Below are positions 33,160 to 44,794 of a DNA stretch of 64,000 nt, in pieces. The DNA is from Siphonodentalium dalli (lineage: Eukaryota; Mollusca; Scaphopoda; Gadilida; Siphonodentaliidae), in the NCBI GenBank assembly GCA_032622095.1, contig CP136067.1, positions 40,407,549 through 40,471,548 on the forward strand, given 5' to 3'. The notes under the pieces are model-generated. The model did not search any database and was not told the origin of the DNA. It saw nothing but the letters and a program-made list of their open reading frames with translations. The translations under genes were made by a program, and so were the position numbers. The number at the start of each line of letters is the position of its first letter. Position 1 is the stretch's first letter.

Positions 33160-33350
33160 CGAGGCTGTGCCATAGACATTATGGTGAGTTGAAGTGTTTT
33201 GCATGACGATATAGTCAAATGAAGGATATATACCACAGTCATCGATGGTCGGATTTGTGCCATAGACGTTACGGTGATTTGAAGTGTCTTGCGTGATGAT
33301 ATAGACAAATGAAGGATATATATACCACAGTCATCGATGGTCGGATTTTA
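33160..33350 (+). repeat. two direct copies of a ~90-bp unit
   Basis: GTGCCATAGAC(A/G)TTA(T/C)GGTGA through ACCACAGTCATCGATGGTCG occurs twice in a row with a handful of substitutions. Confidence 0.85.
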
Positions 33351-33539
33351 ATATATTTTTGGTTATATTTTGAGGATGTCGTCATTTATATGTCTGGGTT
33401 GTTAGGGCTAACTCATGCGCGTGTTGTTATCGTAGAATAACTACAAGGTATTCCCCGAAATTATGGTATGCACAGTTCATGCCGATGGTCTTGTATCACA
33501 TGCGTATGTATATCATTCTTAAAATCTACTCAAACTATT

Positions 33540-34010
33540 CCCTTATACATAGAGATATTATTCCACCAGTACGAAACCTGGGAACTTTTCGATGTTGTGA
33601 CAGGGAAAATTTCTCAGTTATTACGTGTTCCTCAATAATGTACGTCATTGCATGTGAAGGTCCCAGATCCCAAATTGTACGATTGAAGTGACTTTTTGAG
33701 CGATTTTGCTTTGTTTATAAATACGAAATTTGTCCTGGTTTATTATTTCAATGTTTAGTGCGATATCGGATCACAAAAGTCACACAACGGCACGTAATTC
33801 CGAGCATGGACCACTTCCTAACATGAAGTAGATTATTGAGGAACACATACTAACAAGGGATATATCCCTGCCTTGTGTGTTCAATGTTATATAGTTCCAT
33901 GTCAGAATGAGTCAGAACATCAACTTGTTCCCAGGTTGTGTACAGGTGTAATATTATATCTATGGGCAAAGTCGGAGTAGCGATTCGTGGCACGATCTAG
34001 CGATTGTGCT
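33540..34010 (-). mobile_element. relative of the 17389-17891 element, reverse
   Basis: Shares inner blocks with the element at 17389 in reverse orientation (GTAGATTATTGA..., CCCTGCCTTGTGTGTTCAATG, CGATCTAGCG). It also contains an inverted pair GTGTTCCTCAATAAT (near 33627) / ATTATTGAGGAACACA (near 33832). Diverged and without coding. Confidence 0.6.
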
Positions 34011-34722
34011 ATCTCCATTCCAAGTATGTAGTCGTGAGATGTACATGTATGTGGGATATTAGATATATATCGTGAAAATTTCGTAAAACATTTCGTGTTA
34101 TTGCCATGCATATATATATATGTTTGGATTCATAATGTTAAAGTGATTTCCGGCATTTTAAATCATCTGTCAAAATTAATACATCTGTATGACATTATTT
34201 ATTAATCGACTCACGTCATGGTGCATAAACCAACATGCGTGCTCTAATTGTGCACACCACGCGACTGGTTATTGTGAATCGTGCGTGTAGCTGTAGGTAT
34301 GACCGTTGTTCAGTTGAAATAATTTGACACATTTTATGAACATTATATTGTGTGCTAACTCTTATGTCGGTTTTTTTGTTGGGCGGATTCATCTTATAAT
34401 AAGTGATTTCTTAGGAAATGTATTAGTACGGTGTCGCATGCGTGTGGCTATTTTGTCCAGTTTTGTACCAAGAACTGCTAACTAATTGAAGATTTCAAAC
34501 AACAATACAATCACCAAATAGCATGTGATAAAGTTGAGTTCAATTTTTAACAATGAAGAATAAAGCAGCCACAAAAATTTCAGCCCAATGGAAACTGGTG
34601 TTGGTATACAGGCTCGTCCACTCAAGCAGGGACCTATCGACTGGAAAAAGGCCACAGTATTATATACTTGGTCAATGTTAGGATTTGGCTATGGACATGT
34701 GACATAAAATCATGGCAGTATA
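34011..34722. other. TRPM intron, non-coding
   Basis: AT-rich with a short TATATATATA run near 34110. No feature supported. Confidence 0.5.
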
Positions 34723-35170
34723 TTAACCCTTTCAAGTGCCAGGGGCCGATCTCATCGGCCCTAATTTATGGTCTGTAAAATCGGCCCTAAAAAAAAAATT
34801 TGGTCTGAATTGTTTGGGGTATGCTAAAGCATGCTATGGCGAATTTAAAAACAAACTGGATAAAACCTTAGGGGCATGTTATAACTCAAAACTATCACCA
34901 AGTATTCATAGTAATAAGTTTGATGCCCATGAAAAACGTAAGATTCCCTGGCACTAAACCTACAAAATAATTCTGTTAAAGAATATAAGAAAAAAATATA
35001 AAAATTCTAAAAAATTCTAAAAAATAATAACAAATGATGAAAAATTGATAGGCCAATGCATTCTCTTATATATGCGAGGCGACCTATGGTTGGATCGCAT
35101 ATATAAGAGAATGCATTGGCACAGGGTATATGGGTTGATACAAAATCGGACTTGGCACTGAAAGGGTTAA
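34723..35170. mobile_element. piggyBac-like MITE carrying the palindrome
   Basis: Body 34727-35166, flanked by TTAA at both sides (34723-34726 and 35167-35170). Ends are CCCTTTCAAGTGCCA on the left and the inverse TGGCACTGAAAGGG on the right. TTAA duplication with CCCTTT-type ends is characteristic of piggyBac elements. Near the right end is the same palindrome (about 35053-35119) as in the elements at 4.9 and 7.0 kb, preceded by a similar GTTAAAGAATA..A-rich tract. No transposase. Confidence 0.88.
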
Positions 35171-35398
35171 TATTGATCAGCTGGCATGGCATGATACTTC
35201 TTAAGTATATAAAGTTAACTATGGGTGGATATCGTTTTGCGTGAAAATAATTTTGAAATTATGAAATCAAGAACAATTAAATCTCGTCTCGTGCTCTTCA
35301 GATATGATATCATGGATATCTGAACTGCACTTTTAAAAAAGTTCTATCTTACAGAAGTTCTTGGTACGGGAAGCAAAATACTACAATATGTTTCGTGC

Positions 35399-37228
35399 CA
35401 TACATGATGATATGCCCCCCAGTTGGCCCCCAGTCTAGACAGTTTGACCTATATTCACGGAAGTACATGACCTATGTTCTCTGCAGTCCGCCCACGCATT
35501 GCATCATGGTCTATTTGTATGCCGGTTGGGCATGTCCGGACATGACCCCGCTGGTTAACTCCCGCCTTCTCCCTGTGAACGGTATATTATCTACATGTAT
35601 ATCACGTGAGGACCTTGGTGGGGTAGCTTCAGCATTGAATGTTAAAGTGACACTCGGTACTCATAAAGTGAATGTTAAAGTGACACATGGCACACACTGT
35701 GGGATAATGTTAAAGTTAAACTCGCATTGAAAACTTCAAAAATCTCATGCTACGGTGGCGAGCGCCACCGAAAAGAGCAAGTGACCAAGGGAAAAAGAGA
35801 AAAATAACATGACATGTGGTACATACTACAATTTGTTTTATTCTATTAACTATTCACTGTCACTTTCGTCCGAATTGTCATCACTTTCGTCAGATGTGTC
35901 ATTTGTTTCGTCCATGAACTTTTCTAGCAATGGTTTGTACTTTACTATTGACATTTTCACTGCATCACGATCTTCATAACCATTATTCAAATATTTGTCC
36001 ACTTTATCCATGACTCTGTTGTGCAGAGTCCCATTGCGCAGCCACAGATTATGTATTATTGTCCTAGCGTAACCATTCATAAATTGCCTCATGCCTTCAC
36101 TTTTAAGGTCTCCACTTTTAAGGTCCTTGTCAGCTTGTACTTTTGCCTCTTTTTCTGTCAAGCCATTTTCCGTATAGTTTCCACTTTATCACTCCATTCT
36201 TCTAGTGCTTTATCTCTACTCTCATCACACAAACTTTTGAAGTATTCATCTTCATTCAATTTAATTTTCTTATTCTGACTATCATCCGTGTCCTCAGTTA
36301 ATTTTCATTTTAACTTATTTTCTTGACACCAGTTTTTTTACGTGTCTCTGAACATCATGCTGATCTTCCAACAAAATCCCGCAGTTATTACAAGGGTACG
36401 ACATGTCTTCTCGAATGTCTGTGTTTTGACGGTTTTCCTTATTAATTTCATCGAGCTCACCAGGTATCCTTATGTCCTTAGTATAGCCATTATGTTGACC
36501 CTGGGGCACAATATAATTATGTGGCATGCCCTCCTGTTAACCAGGGAGTTCTCTGTCATCGTATTTCATCCCATTCCATTGACCCGGGCTATTGTTGTCA
36601 CCATATTTCATCCCATTATGTTGCAGTGTACCATTCCATTCTCCCATATGTTGGTTCGTGTCCTCTTTTAGCACATTCTGTCGCAGACGTAATGTGTCCG
36701 GGGTTGCGGCTTTGAAATCCACCAGTAGGTAACCATGCGGTTCACTCGTCGCTTCCGACTATTTGAAAAATATTTTGTTTTAAAGTTTTTGGAGATTTTG
36801 AAATTTTTGAAGTTTTTGAAGTTTTTGAAAATTTTGATGTTTTTGTAGTTTTTAAACTTTTGAAATTTTTAGAAATTTTTGAGATTTTTGAAGTTTTCAA
36901 TGCGAGTGTCACTTTAACATTATCCCACAGTGTGTGCCATGTGTCACTTTAACATTCACTTTATGAGTACCGAGTGTCACTTTAACATTCAAGGCTGAAG
37001 CTACCCCACCAAGGTCCTCACGTGATATACATGTAGATAATATACCGTTCATAGGGAGAAGGCGGGAGTTAACCAGCGGGGTCATGTCCGGACATGCCCA
37101 ACCACCATACAAATAGACCATGATGCAATGCGTGGGCGGACTGCAGAGAACATAGGTCATGCACTTCCGTGAATATAGGTCAAACTGTCTAGACTGGGGA
37201 CCAACTGGGGGGCATATCATCACATAGA
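35399..37228. mobile_element. long-TIR element, Polinton-like deletion derivative
   Basis: Body 35405-37222 with terminal inverted repeats of about 342 bp (35405-35746 and 36881-37222), both starting TGATGATATGCCCC. The flanking hexamers CATACA and CATAGA differ at one base, consistent with a 6-bp target duplication. The interior keeps a broken minus-strand gene for a C2H2 zinc-finger protein of a type I associate with Polinton/Maverick elements. Long TIRs plus a 6-bp duplication plus that gene suggest an internally deleted Polinton relative; polymerase, integrase and capsid genes are absent. The TIR tip does not start with the AG seen in many Polintons. Confidence 0.6.
35850..36722 (-). pseudogene. 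C2H2 zinc-finger protein of the long-TIR element, broken
   Basis: Read on the minus strand from 36722. The N-terminal part (36722-36537) ends at a stop; the same frame reopens and contains a C2H2 finger, YPCNNCGILLEDQHDVQRHV, with two Cys and two His in place (about 36400-36330), then stops at 36315. A short acidic segment follows in another frame (about 36300-36165). The C-terminal domain (36161-35850) carries RNGTLHNRVMDKVDKYL and ends in an acidic Asp/Ser/Glu tail. The order finger, acidic linker, KEA..., RNG.LH helix is what I recall for Polinton-associated zinc-finger proteins. At least one nonsense and two frame changes make it non-functional. Confidence 0.6.
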
Positions 37229-37754
37229 TGTCTAATATATGGAGTTATAATTTCCAAATATCGTGTCACATTATCGCTTGTACAACATTTCAAAAAGAAT
37301 TTCTAGACATATCTTAAAAGCATATATTATTAAATAGCAGGAACATTTGCCAAACAAATGACAATTAAATTGAATAATGTTTTGTGAAGTAATACATTAC
37401 ATTGAATCACGTACAATACGAAGAGGGACCCATTACACACTTTGCTTGGAAACTATATTACCATTACTCTATCCCTGTCCGTGTGAGGCGAAATTCTTAT
37501 AAAAATCCTCCGATGCGCATGTCATTGGTTTAACAATACTACAACTATATTTTTATTAGTGTAACTGAATGCGTTTTAATCGGCAGACTCACTGTGCTTT
37601 AATAATCTGTTACAGTTTATAGACCCTATCGGTACATGCTGCAGCTGCACGTAATAATAACAATGTACCGGTCTCGTTGTAAATATAGAAGGCCGATGAC
37701 TTCTATGCTCGCGAGATCAAGATCTATTGGTCACAATCGATAGACGCTTTGCGT
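37229..37754. other. TRPM intron, non-coding
   Basis: No feature found other than AT-rich sequence leading into the 5S-like fragment. Confidence 0.5.
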
Positions 37755-37806
37755 GATCACCGAAGTTGAGCAACGTCGAGCTCGGTTAGCCGGCTTGGGA
37801 TTTCGT
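37755..37806 (+). repeat. 5S rRNA-like fragment (SINE3-like or pseudogene)
   Basis: GATCACCGAAGTTGAGCAAC then GTCGAGCTCGGTTAG closely follows the internal-promoter part of animal 5S rRNA, and the next bases (CCGGCTTGGGAT) resemble its TACTTGGATGG continuation with an insertion. The 5' half of 5S rRNA is missing. A (CT)n run follows at about 37831-37844. It is either a truncated 5S pseudogene or the head of a 5S-derived SINE, lying about 90 bp before a TRPM exon. Confidence 0.7.
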
Positions 37807-37898
37807 GTGGTGCCAACTTTCGGTGCGACTCTCTCTCTCTCTCTCGTTCTGATACAACTGAACCTAGCTATATTATTATGTAGTGACGAGCTATACAG

Positions 37899-38025
37899 CA
37901 GCCGATGCACATAAAGAGAACATATTACTGGAATGGGAAGCTGTTGTGGTCAAGCAATATATACAGCGCAAAGCAGCGGAGGACGATCAAAGATTGGACA
38001 AAAAAGGGCTGGATATCGCATCCAG
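37899..38025 (+). CDS. TRPM-like channel, rib-helix exon
   Basis: Acceptor gagctatacag; donor TCCAG|GTGAGC. The two leading bases complete the codon left open at 32313. The 41 full codons read ADAHKENILLEWEAVVVKQY, then IQRKAAEDDQRLDKKGLDIA, a charged helical segment expected for the C-terminal rib helix of TRPM channels. The two trailing bases join to 48795 to give Arg. Preserved phase on both sides over introns of 5.6 and 10.8 kb supports the call. Confidence 0.85.
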
Positions 38026-40150
38026 GTGAGCGGAGAAATTGACATCGTGACCACGGACGTGGTTAGAGTCTTAATTTAGGGTATCACCACCAACTTTGGT
38101 CAATTGTGTAACAGTTAAAGTTCTGAAGTTAAAATGTCTGAATCAACTATAGTTGGAATTTCAGAGTTGGAATTGTTCGGATATAATAAGTTAGGAGTTT
38201 GTGATGATCCCGGGAAGATTTGAAAGGGCTGTCAGCTCTTTACCGCAACCCACTTTTTATGCTGTAATGCCACTGAATATCGTATGTAGGGTTTGTCAGT
38301 TTGTGAATAGATTCCTATCTGCCCATACACAGTAGGTGTTGATTACTGTGTATGGGTTGGATGCCACCACAACAAGAAGCACAGCCCGAAGACCGTTCCA
38401 CATATGGACCGGCGATGAAGACATACCTTGGTTTCTTTTATGTGTTCTGTGTATGTATCGTTATAATTATAGTTTTGAGTGATGAGTTATTGCTATCTAT
38501 TGCCATGGTTGGTGCTTGTATGGACTCCAGTTGCATTATATACTTAGTCTGTCGTATTCCGGTCTCAGCACTAGGCAGGGGGTGCGATGCCATCCAGTTG
38601 ACATAAAGTCGGTTGGGACTCTTCAACCATCGATGGTGCAATGCTGCCTGTTCGAATGGGTTTACCTTCCAGCTAACATCTAGTTTATATTATGTCGTTT
38701 GTTTACGAATTCATATATATTCCTACTTTAATTCAACATTTTAGAATGGATGGTCATATTATAAGTTGAACAGTTTCTAATCTTATTTCGCGAATTACGT
38801 TGGACATTTACAACCAGTTAGAACATCTTGGTTAACAGTTTTGAGGGGTGCAGAGGAAATTTTTCATAGTTAGAACTTTGGTCTGCAAGGGAGATGCAAT
38901 TAGAAATTGTAAGTTGGTCGCCCCAAAACGGCGACCATCTTGCCACACCACTTGTGATTTTACCAAGCCAGGGACATGGCTAGAGGGTCCAACTCAGTCC
39001 AACTCAGATTTCACAATACCCCCTTGTAGACCAAAATTATTTTTCATTAGCACCCCACCCGCTTGAGTTAGAACTTCCAAGTGATACCTAGAACTTTCCA
39101 GCTGATTAGAACATTAAAATATTTTCCAAAGGATGGTCATTTCAGCAAGTTCAGAGTAAAATTAGACTGAAAGTACGTACATGTTCGCATTGTGGTCTAA
39201 AGAGGACAAATGCTATACATTTAACCATTTAACTACGGGAGCTGCGCTGGTGCAGCATTAAAATCCATGCGTCAGTGTATTCTCTTATATATGCAAGTCT
39301 CCCATAGGAGACAGAAATTATTTGTTTTGGCTCGACAGTTGGATGCATTCTGAGCAGAACACCGTAAGACAATGGGTTTAACTTGCGTCGTGGTCACAAT
39401 ATTATATTGGTAGAATAGAAAGTCGAAACATCGCCCGTCACTGACCAATTGTTCGTAAACAACGAAATAATTTGTCGGCAATAAATTACTTGCACACAAG
39501 AACAAAGGGTAACAACTCTATTAATATAGCCCCACCCCCACCCCGGCATCGAGGCTGTATCTTCTGTTTTGACATATCCTGACTGTTCGCAGCGTTGTGT
39601 CGTAGATCGTGCCCAATCTTCCATATTTGATATATTCATATTATATGTCCATGTCACATTAGATGATGAAACCAGGTGCGAATGAAGAGTGTGGGGCTGT
39701 GCGCTCGTGACTGTGAGATAGTTCCCCCCGCTCAAGTATCGTATGCTAATGTATGTCTATGATATTCCGTGTATGTTTTGCTATTCAATAACAAAACAAA
39801 CAACCAAACAAACTTGCGTCGTGGTGATCGATAAATACTTGTACCCTGAAAGATATTTAACAACATATCTGTGAATTACCAATATGTATTGGTTATCCAA
39901 TATCTTGCTTTCGTCGTAGCATGGCTTGGAGTTGCGGCCATTTTGGCAGCCATTTATATGGCCGCTATTGTATTATTTGCTGCCCTTGTCACTCTATGCG
40001 CTCCCGTACCTCCGTGTCACACAAACTGTTATTTATCTGACGGAGAAGTAAGTCATGATGATGTCACGGATGAGGGACATTGTAAACAAACCTACTTCCC
40101 AAGGCCGGAAAATTGGCAGTTTAAAGACATATAATGGACTTGTTCGGGTA
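38026..40150 (+). other. TRPM intron, first part
   Basis: Mostly featureless. A decayed half of the palindrome family is at about 39271-39312 (TATTCTCTTATATATGCAAG). Small hydrophobic frames at 38352-38606 and 39871-40134 are noted but not accepted as genes. Confidence 0.5.
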
Positions 40151-40152
40151 TG

Positions 40153-40496
40153 TGAAACTGATAAGTTAGCATTCAGGCGCTATGTCAACTGGAGGAATGT
40201 AGCATTTTAGTAAATTCGCCGTAAATTTCAAGCAAATTGACCGTACCACTCCATGTAATTAATTGACTGAACTACGCTCAATTGTAAATATTTACTTGTC
40301 GATTCGGAACGCGACTATCTGCGATAAACTAACGAAAACGATTTCACCTTCGAGAATCACTGAAATTAATTAACATATAAGAGTGACGATGTGTGTTGCC
40401 AATTTGGATATATTTGTAAAAATAACTAATTTGAGCAAGATTATTCTCCATTTCTATTTGATCACCCCAACGCAGTGTTTCGCATCACTTTAAAAA
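40153..40496 (-). repeat. dispersed repeat family R1, inverted copy
   Basis: Reverse complement of 15558-15895 with scattered differences and a short extra segment. Both ends coincide (GTGAAACTGATAAG... and ...CGCATCACTTT). Confidence 0.75.
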
Positions 40497-40557
40497 TCTC
40501 TGTAATAAAATTTGCTCAAAGCGTATTTTAGCTGATTTTGGATATGTTATATGTTAC

Positions 40558-41462
40558 AGTACTGGCCCTAGCCTATAGCCCCCGTAGGATTTTCTTGCTA
40601 TAGAGCAGACTCTATATAAGTTATGTACCTTGGGTCATGGGCTTCCAAAATGGCTGCCAAGATGTAATATTTTCACATCAGAAAGTCAATAAAGTGTTCA
40701 TCCTGTCATATATGTGGAAGAGTAACAAACTGAATTAAATATCAAAATATCCGTATTGACACGGCAGTTAACATGTCGGTGTTATATTTTCGTGTAATAG
40801 TGTACATTATCATTTTATTTTTGGTAAAATATGATTTTTCGTGAATTAAACCAGTGAAAAATGGAACCCAGCTACCTAAGTAACATATACATCTTGTTTT
40901 CGGCGGGAACGTAACTAAATAGATGGGGGATATGTTCACATTGTGTAAGCGTATTTTGGAGTATGTCAATGTTCCATGGTTCATTTTTGGGGTAAAAATA
41001 GCTTTTTTGATGAAAAATGAGAGAATTCTGGAATCCATCACAATATGTATCATTAATTCATGCCATTTTATAAAAATTCCTAGTTTTATCTGTTAATAAT
41101 TTAAGTGTTAGATCTCAGTAATAAATATAATAAAGCGTTGTTGGAATAAGGCAGATTCTATGGTTACCAGGGTAATTTGTTTTGAATTAATGAAATCAGT
41201 GGAAACTGGAATCCTGTACTCTGAATAACATCCCCTTTATCTCTATAAAGGTAATATACACATTTATTAGTGGGCACTTATTCGAATTGAGTCATGTGAA
41301 AGAGTTAGACTATGAATTATATGTCAACATTTTCATATTGATACAGCAGATAACATGTTGGTGTTGCCTTTTTGTGAAATGTACGATTTTCTATTTTTTT
41401 TGGTAAAATGGGATTTTTCGTAAATAAACACGATGAAATCTGGATTTAGTCAAATGTCAACG
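40558..41462 (+). repeat. left arm of an 8-kb inverted-repeat structure
   Basis: AGTACTGGCCCTAGCCTATA at 40558 pairs with the reverse complement ending at 48569. Similarity continues inward through GAGCAGACTCTATATAAG, CCAAAATGGCTGCCAAGATG and repeated phrases such as CGGCAGTTAACATGTCGGTG and GGTAAAATATGATTTTTCG, which also repeat within the arm, to about 41462. Confidence 0.85.
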
Positions 41463-41599
41463 CTGTATTCTTCATCTTGACTATCGTTATTCATTGATCT
41501 GCTTCTAAATATATCAAAATGACTATTAGTCCAGGCGCTTGTGGTAACATTTGTGCAAAAGGTGACAAAAGCATGAAACTTGGCATATATATTCCCCGT

Positions 41600-42560
41600 G
41601 CATTATTGTTCATTCTCAGATATGGAGGCATTCGCGGGAGGTCATTCCTTAGCAACGGTTGCCATGCAACTACCCGAAATCGAAGAAATGCATATATGAC
41701 TAATATTATGGCAGTTTTTAACAAACTAAACTATGCCATGTATCATTTTATGATGAAAATAATTATCTTAGTTGTTGTTTATGTGGATCTGATAGGAAAT
41801 GTACCGTATTTCTTACTTACATGGATGGTAACGATTACTGGGGACATACCTAACATCGAAAAATATACAGATGACCGATATTAATGGCAATTTTAACAAG
41901 TTAAACTAAACAATGTAGGACCTTGTGGTGAAAACAATTATAATAGTTGTTGTTGATGTGGACCTGACTGAACAATTACCATATTTCTTACTTACAGTGT
42001 TGGTAACGGTTGCCAGGGGCATCGCCCGAAATTGAAGTAATTCACACATGGCTGAAATTATGGCAGTTTTAACAATCTAAACTACACCATGTAACATTGT
42101 TATGGTGAAAACTATTATAATATTTGTTATTTGTGTGGGAATGACTGGAAAATTATAATATTTCTTAATAACAGTTAGGTAAAGGTTGCTATGCAAACTG
42201 AAAAATGTACATGTGACAGTATAGTACTGATATTATGGCATTTAAACTAAACTGCATCATGTACAATTTTGTTGACGAAAACAAATATAATAGTTGTTAT
42301 TAGCGTGGCCATGACTGGAAAAGTAATATATTTCATACTTACAGGGGAGGTAACGGTTGCTAGGGGACATACACACCATTGACAAAATACTGTTGACCAG
42401 TATGATTTTCTGGCAAATTAACTGATATATCTGTTTCATATTGTGCTTATATTGACAAATAATGCATCATTAAATGGTTTGGTGTGGTGTAACTACGCAA
42501 TATGACCTTATTTCAGGTTGATATTGTGGTTGAAAGTGTTGCTAGGCAACACATTCAATT
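41600..42560 (+). repeat. ~175-bp diverged tandem repeat
   Basis: Motifs like GGTAACGGTTGCCAGGGGCA recur near 41656, 41828, 42004, 42182, 42350 and 42530, each followed by ...GAAAT(T/C)GAA, TTATGGCA, TTTTAACAA and a GACTGGAAAATTA-type segment. About six units. The frame at 41519-41884 overlaps two units and is not a gene. Confidence 0.85.
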
Positions 42561-42679
42561 GACAAAAGCACCTTTAAGTTATTACCATTTGCTTAATTTT
42601 GAATATGACATGTACATGTTTGAAGGTTATGACTATCTGCCATAAATCGACAATGGGATACATTTTAATGAGCGATTAG

Positions 42680-44440
42680 ACAGACTTGTAATAACATTGA
42701 CCCACGCAAGCTGACATCCACACTATATTAGTCCATGTCATCCATGCAGAATATATTCTTATGACATGTCGATGGCATCCTGAATAGTATTTGCCATACA
42801 ATAGGAACTAACTGTGTGTCCTGCCTATATGTGCCATAGCTGTATGTCGATAGTTCGCAATGTGTCCTTTTCCCGCTTGCATGGGCGTATCCTTCGCCTA
42901 TCTATTTCAGACTGAGATCCCGTGACCTACCTTTATGAGCCGATGGCATTTCCAATATACTATACCTATATGGACATCCATGTGTCATCAGTCCAATACC
43001 CATGTATTGGGTCATGTGTGGATGGTCTGCACATGGGAGTGTCTGCGAATGGCATACCTGTAGGGATTTTGATCCACGACGTGTCCTAACTAATGTGTCC
43101 ATGTCATAGATAGTGGACTTGGTTGATGGTATACTATATAGGCCTGGTTCCATGGATTATGTAGGGACCTGGGTACATGTCATAAGTTTCGGCACCTCCT
43201 ATTTCCACTACACACAGGGACCTGCATGTGTTCATGATGTATGCATGGGCCATAGTATATGCATGGCTTTGTTTGTGGCATAGATATAACCTTATAAGGG
43301 GCTGGGTCCAAGTCATATACATATAGATGGCCAGTGATCATGTCTGGATAATGCCACAACTAAATCAGCATGGATCCATGACCTGGCCATAGTAGGCTGC
43401 GTCCATTCCCTACTTATATTAGCCTGGATCCATGGCCAAGGTATAGTGGTTTCGCACTTCCTATGTATATGGACCTCCATCATATAAGGCGTTAGTCAAT
43501 TATCTATGCATATGGACATACGTTTAATATTTGGATACAGCGACGTGGGTCCATGCATGCCATGGTACATGTAGGTATTTTGGCCCATAACTTACACCTG
43601 CAGGTGCCTGGTTCCATGTATCTACTATAGACATGGTCTACCTGAATATATGTGTGTTTATTACATAACTACTGTTTACATGCACTATATATAGGGAACT
43701 GGGCCAATTCTATTATATTGATGTTGGTTCCTTGTCATATATTTAGGGACATGAGCACATAACCTACCTATAGACACCTAGATTCGCTGCGTACATATAG
43801 TCGTCTGAGTATTTGCACTACATAAATATGCCTGGGCCCATTGTCAGCTGGGTATGTCTATTCCAACATATTAGATTACGTTTAGTTTACCAACAACGGT
43901 TTTTGTACCAGTTAAGGCCTTTCATTCCACATAGGCATCTTCAACATACCGTTTTTGGGGTCAATGACATATATATATATCACTTATAAGGGGCTGGGAA
44001 CATGCCCAACATATAGACACCTGCTCATGCCTGTGTACAATAACATGCCATACCTATATCGACCTATGTCCTTGACCTGCTTGTATGGCCCTCGGTCCAT
44101 GGCCAACCCACAGCATAGTGGCATTGTGCGTTAACTATTTAGATGAACCTCCATCCATGGCCTTTATATGGGCATTGGTCCAGTATCTATGTATATGTTA
44201 ATATGTGGCATAACAGCCCCATGTGTTCCTACCCTATATATGGAAATCATAAGAATCCATGATAAACTACTGACCGGGTACTTGGTCTACATTTGGATCC
44301 ATGGCCTACCTGTGGGCACCTGGGTATTTACACCATGTAACAACAGATGGTCATTACGTCCCATGCAGCTTAGTTATCACCTAGCTTTTGTGGTACTTTC
44401 TACACGAATAATCATATCATCGAGGTTCCGAGTACACACA
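42680..44440 (+). repeat. ancient degenerate repeat rich in TCCATG/CCTATAT
   Basis: Phrases such as CTACCTATATGG, GGGTCCATG, TGGCCTACCTAT and CATGGCC recur at irregular distances of some 50-70 bp. Units are too diverged to define a consensus by eye. Frames here (42902-43322 minus, 44168-44467 plus) look like repeat by-products. Confidence 0.6.
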
Positions 44441-44794
44441 TTGTTTGCATGTATATGTGGTGTCTAAGTCTATTTTAAAAGCCGTCACTTAAAAACATTA
44501 AGTCTTTGATGGCATAATTGTCGAGAAAAGATTCCAAATCGTTTAGATACCTTGAAAATAGGAATGGTGACAGTGAATCAACTTGTCTCTAATCAGTTTC
44601 ATCATTTCATTTTAAGTAAGGTCAGATTATATTATAGTGCCAGTTGGTATATATAAATAAGGGAGGGGTGTTGTTCCGATGGCTGAATTCCAGTTTTCAC
44701 TTATTTTTAATAGCAAAAATACCATGGTAACCATACAATCTGATATAGTCCAGCGGCACCTTGTCATAGTTATTAATTATATCGAACACTTAGG

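Noticed and set aside
34736-34957. 73-codon frame at the left end of the piggyBac-like MITE
   Set aside because: Too short for a transposase, no DDD motif, and it starts within the terminal repeat.
38352-38606. 84-codon frame with two hydrophobic stretches in a TRPM intron
   Set aside because: Starts with ATG and looks membrane-like, but there is no family motif, promoter or conservation evidence; AT-rich DNA often encodes hydrophobic stretches by chance.
39871-40134. 87-codon frame with a long Ala/Val/Ile-rich hydrophobic region
   Set aside because: No ATG near its start, no splice acceptor in phase, and it runs almost up to a dispersed repeat; probably chance.
44168-44467. 99-codon frame in the degenerate 42.7-44.4-kb repeat
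   Set aside because: Composition follows the repeat phrases; no motif.
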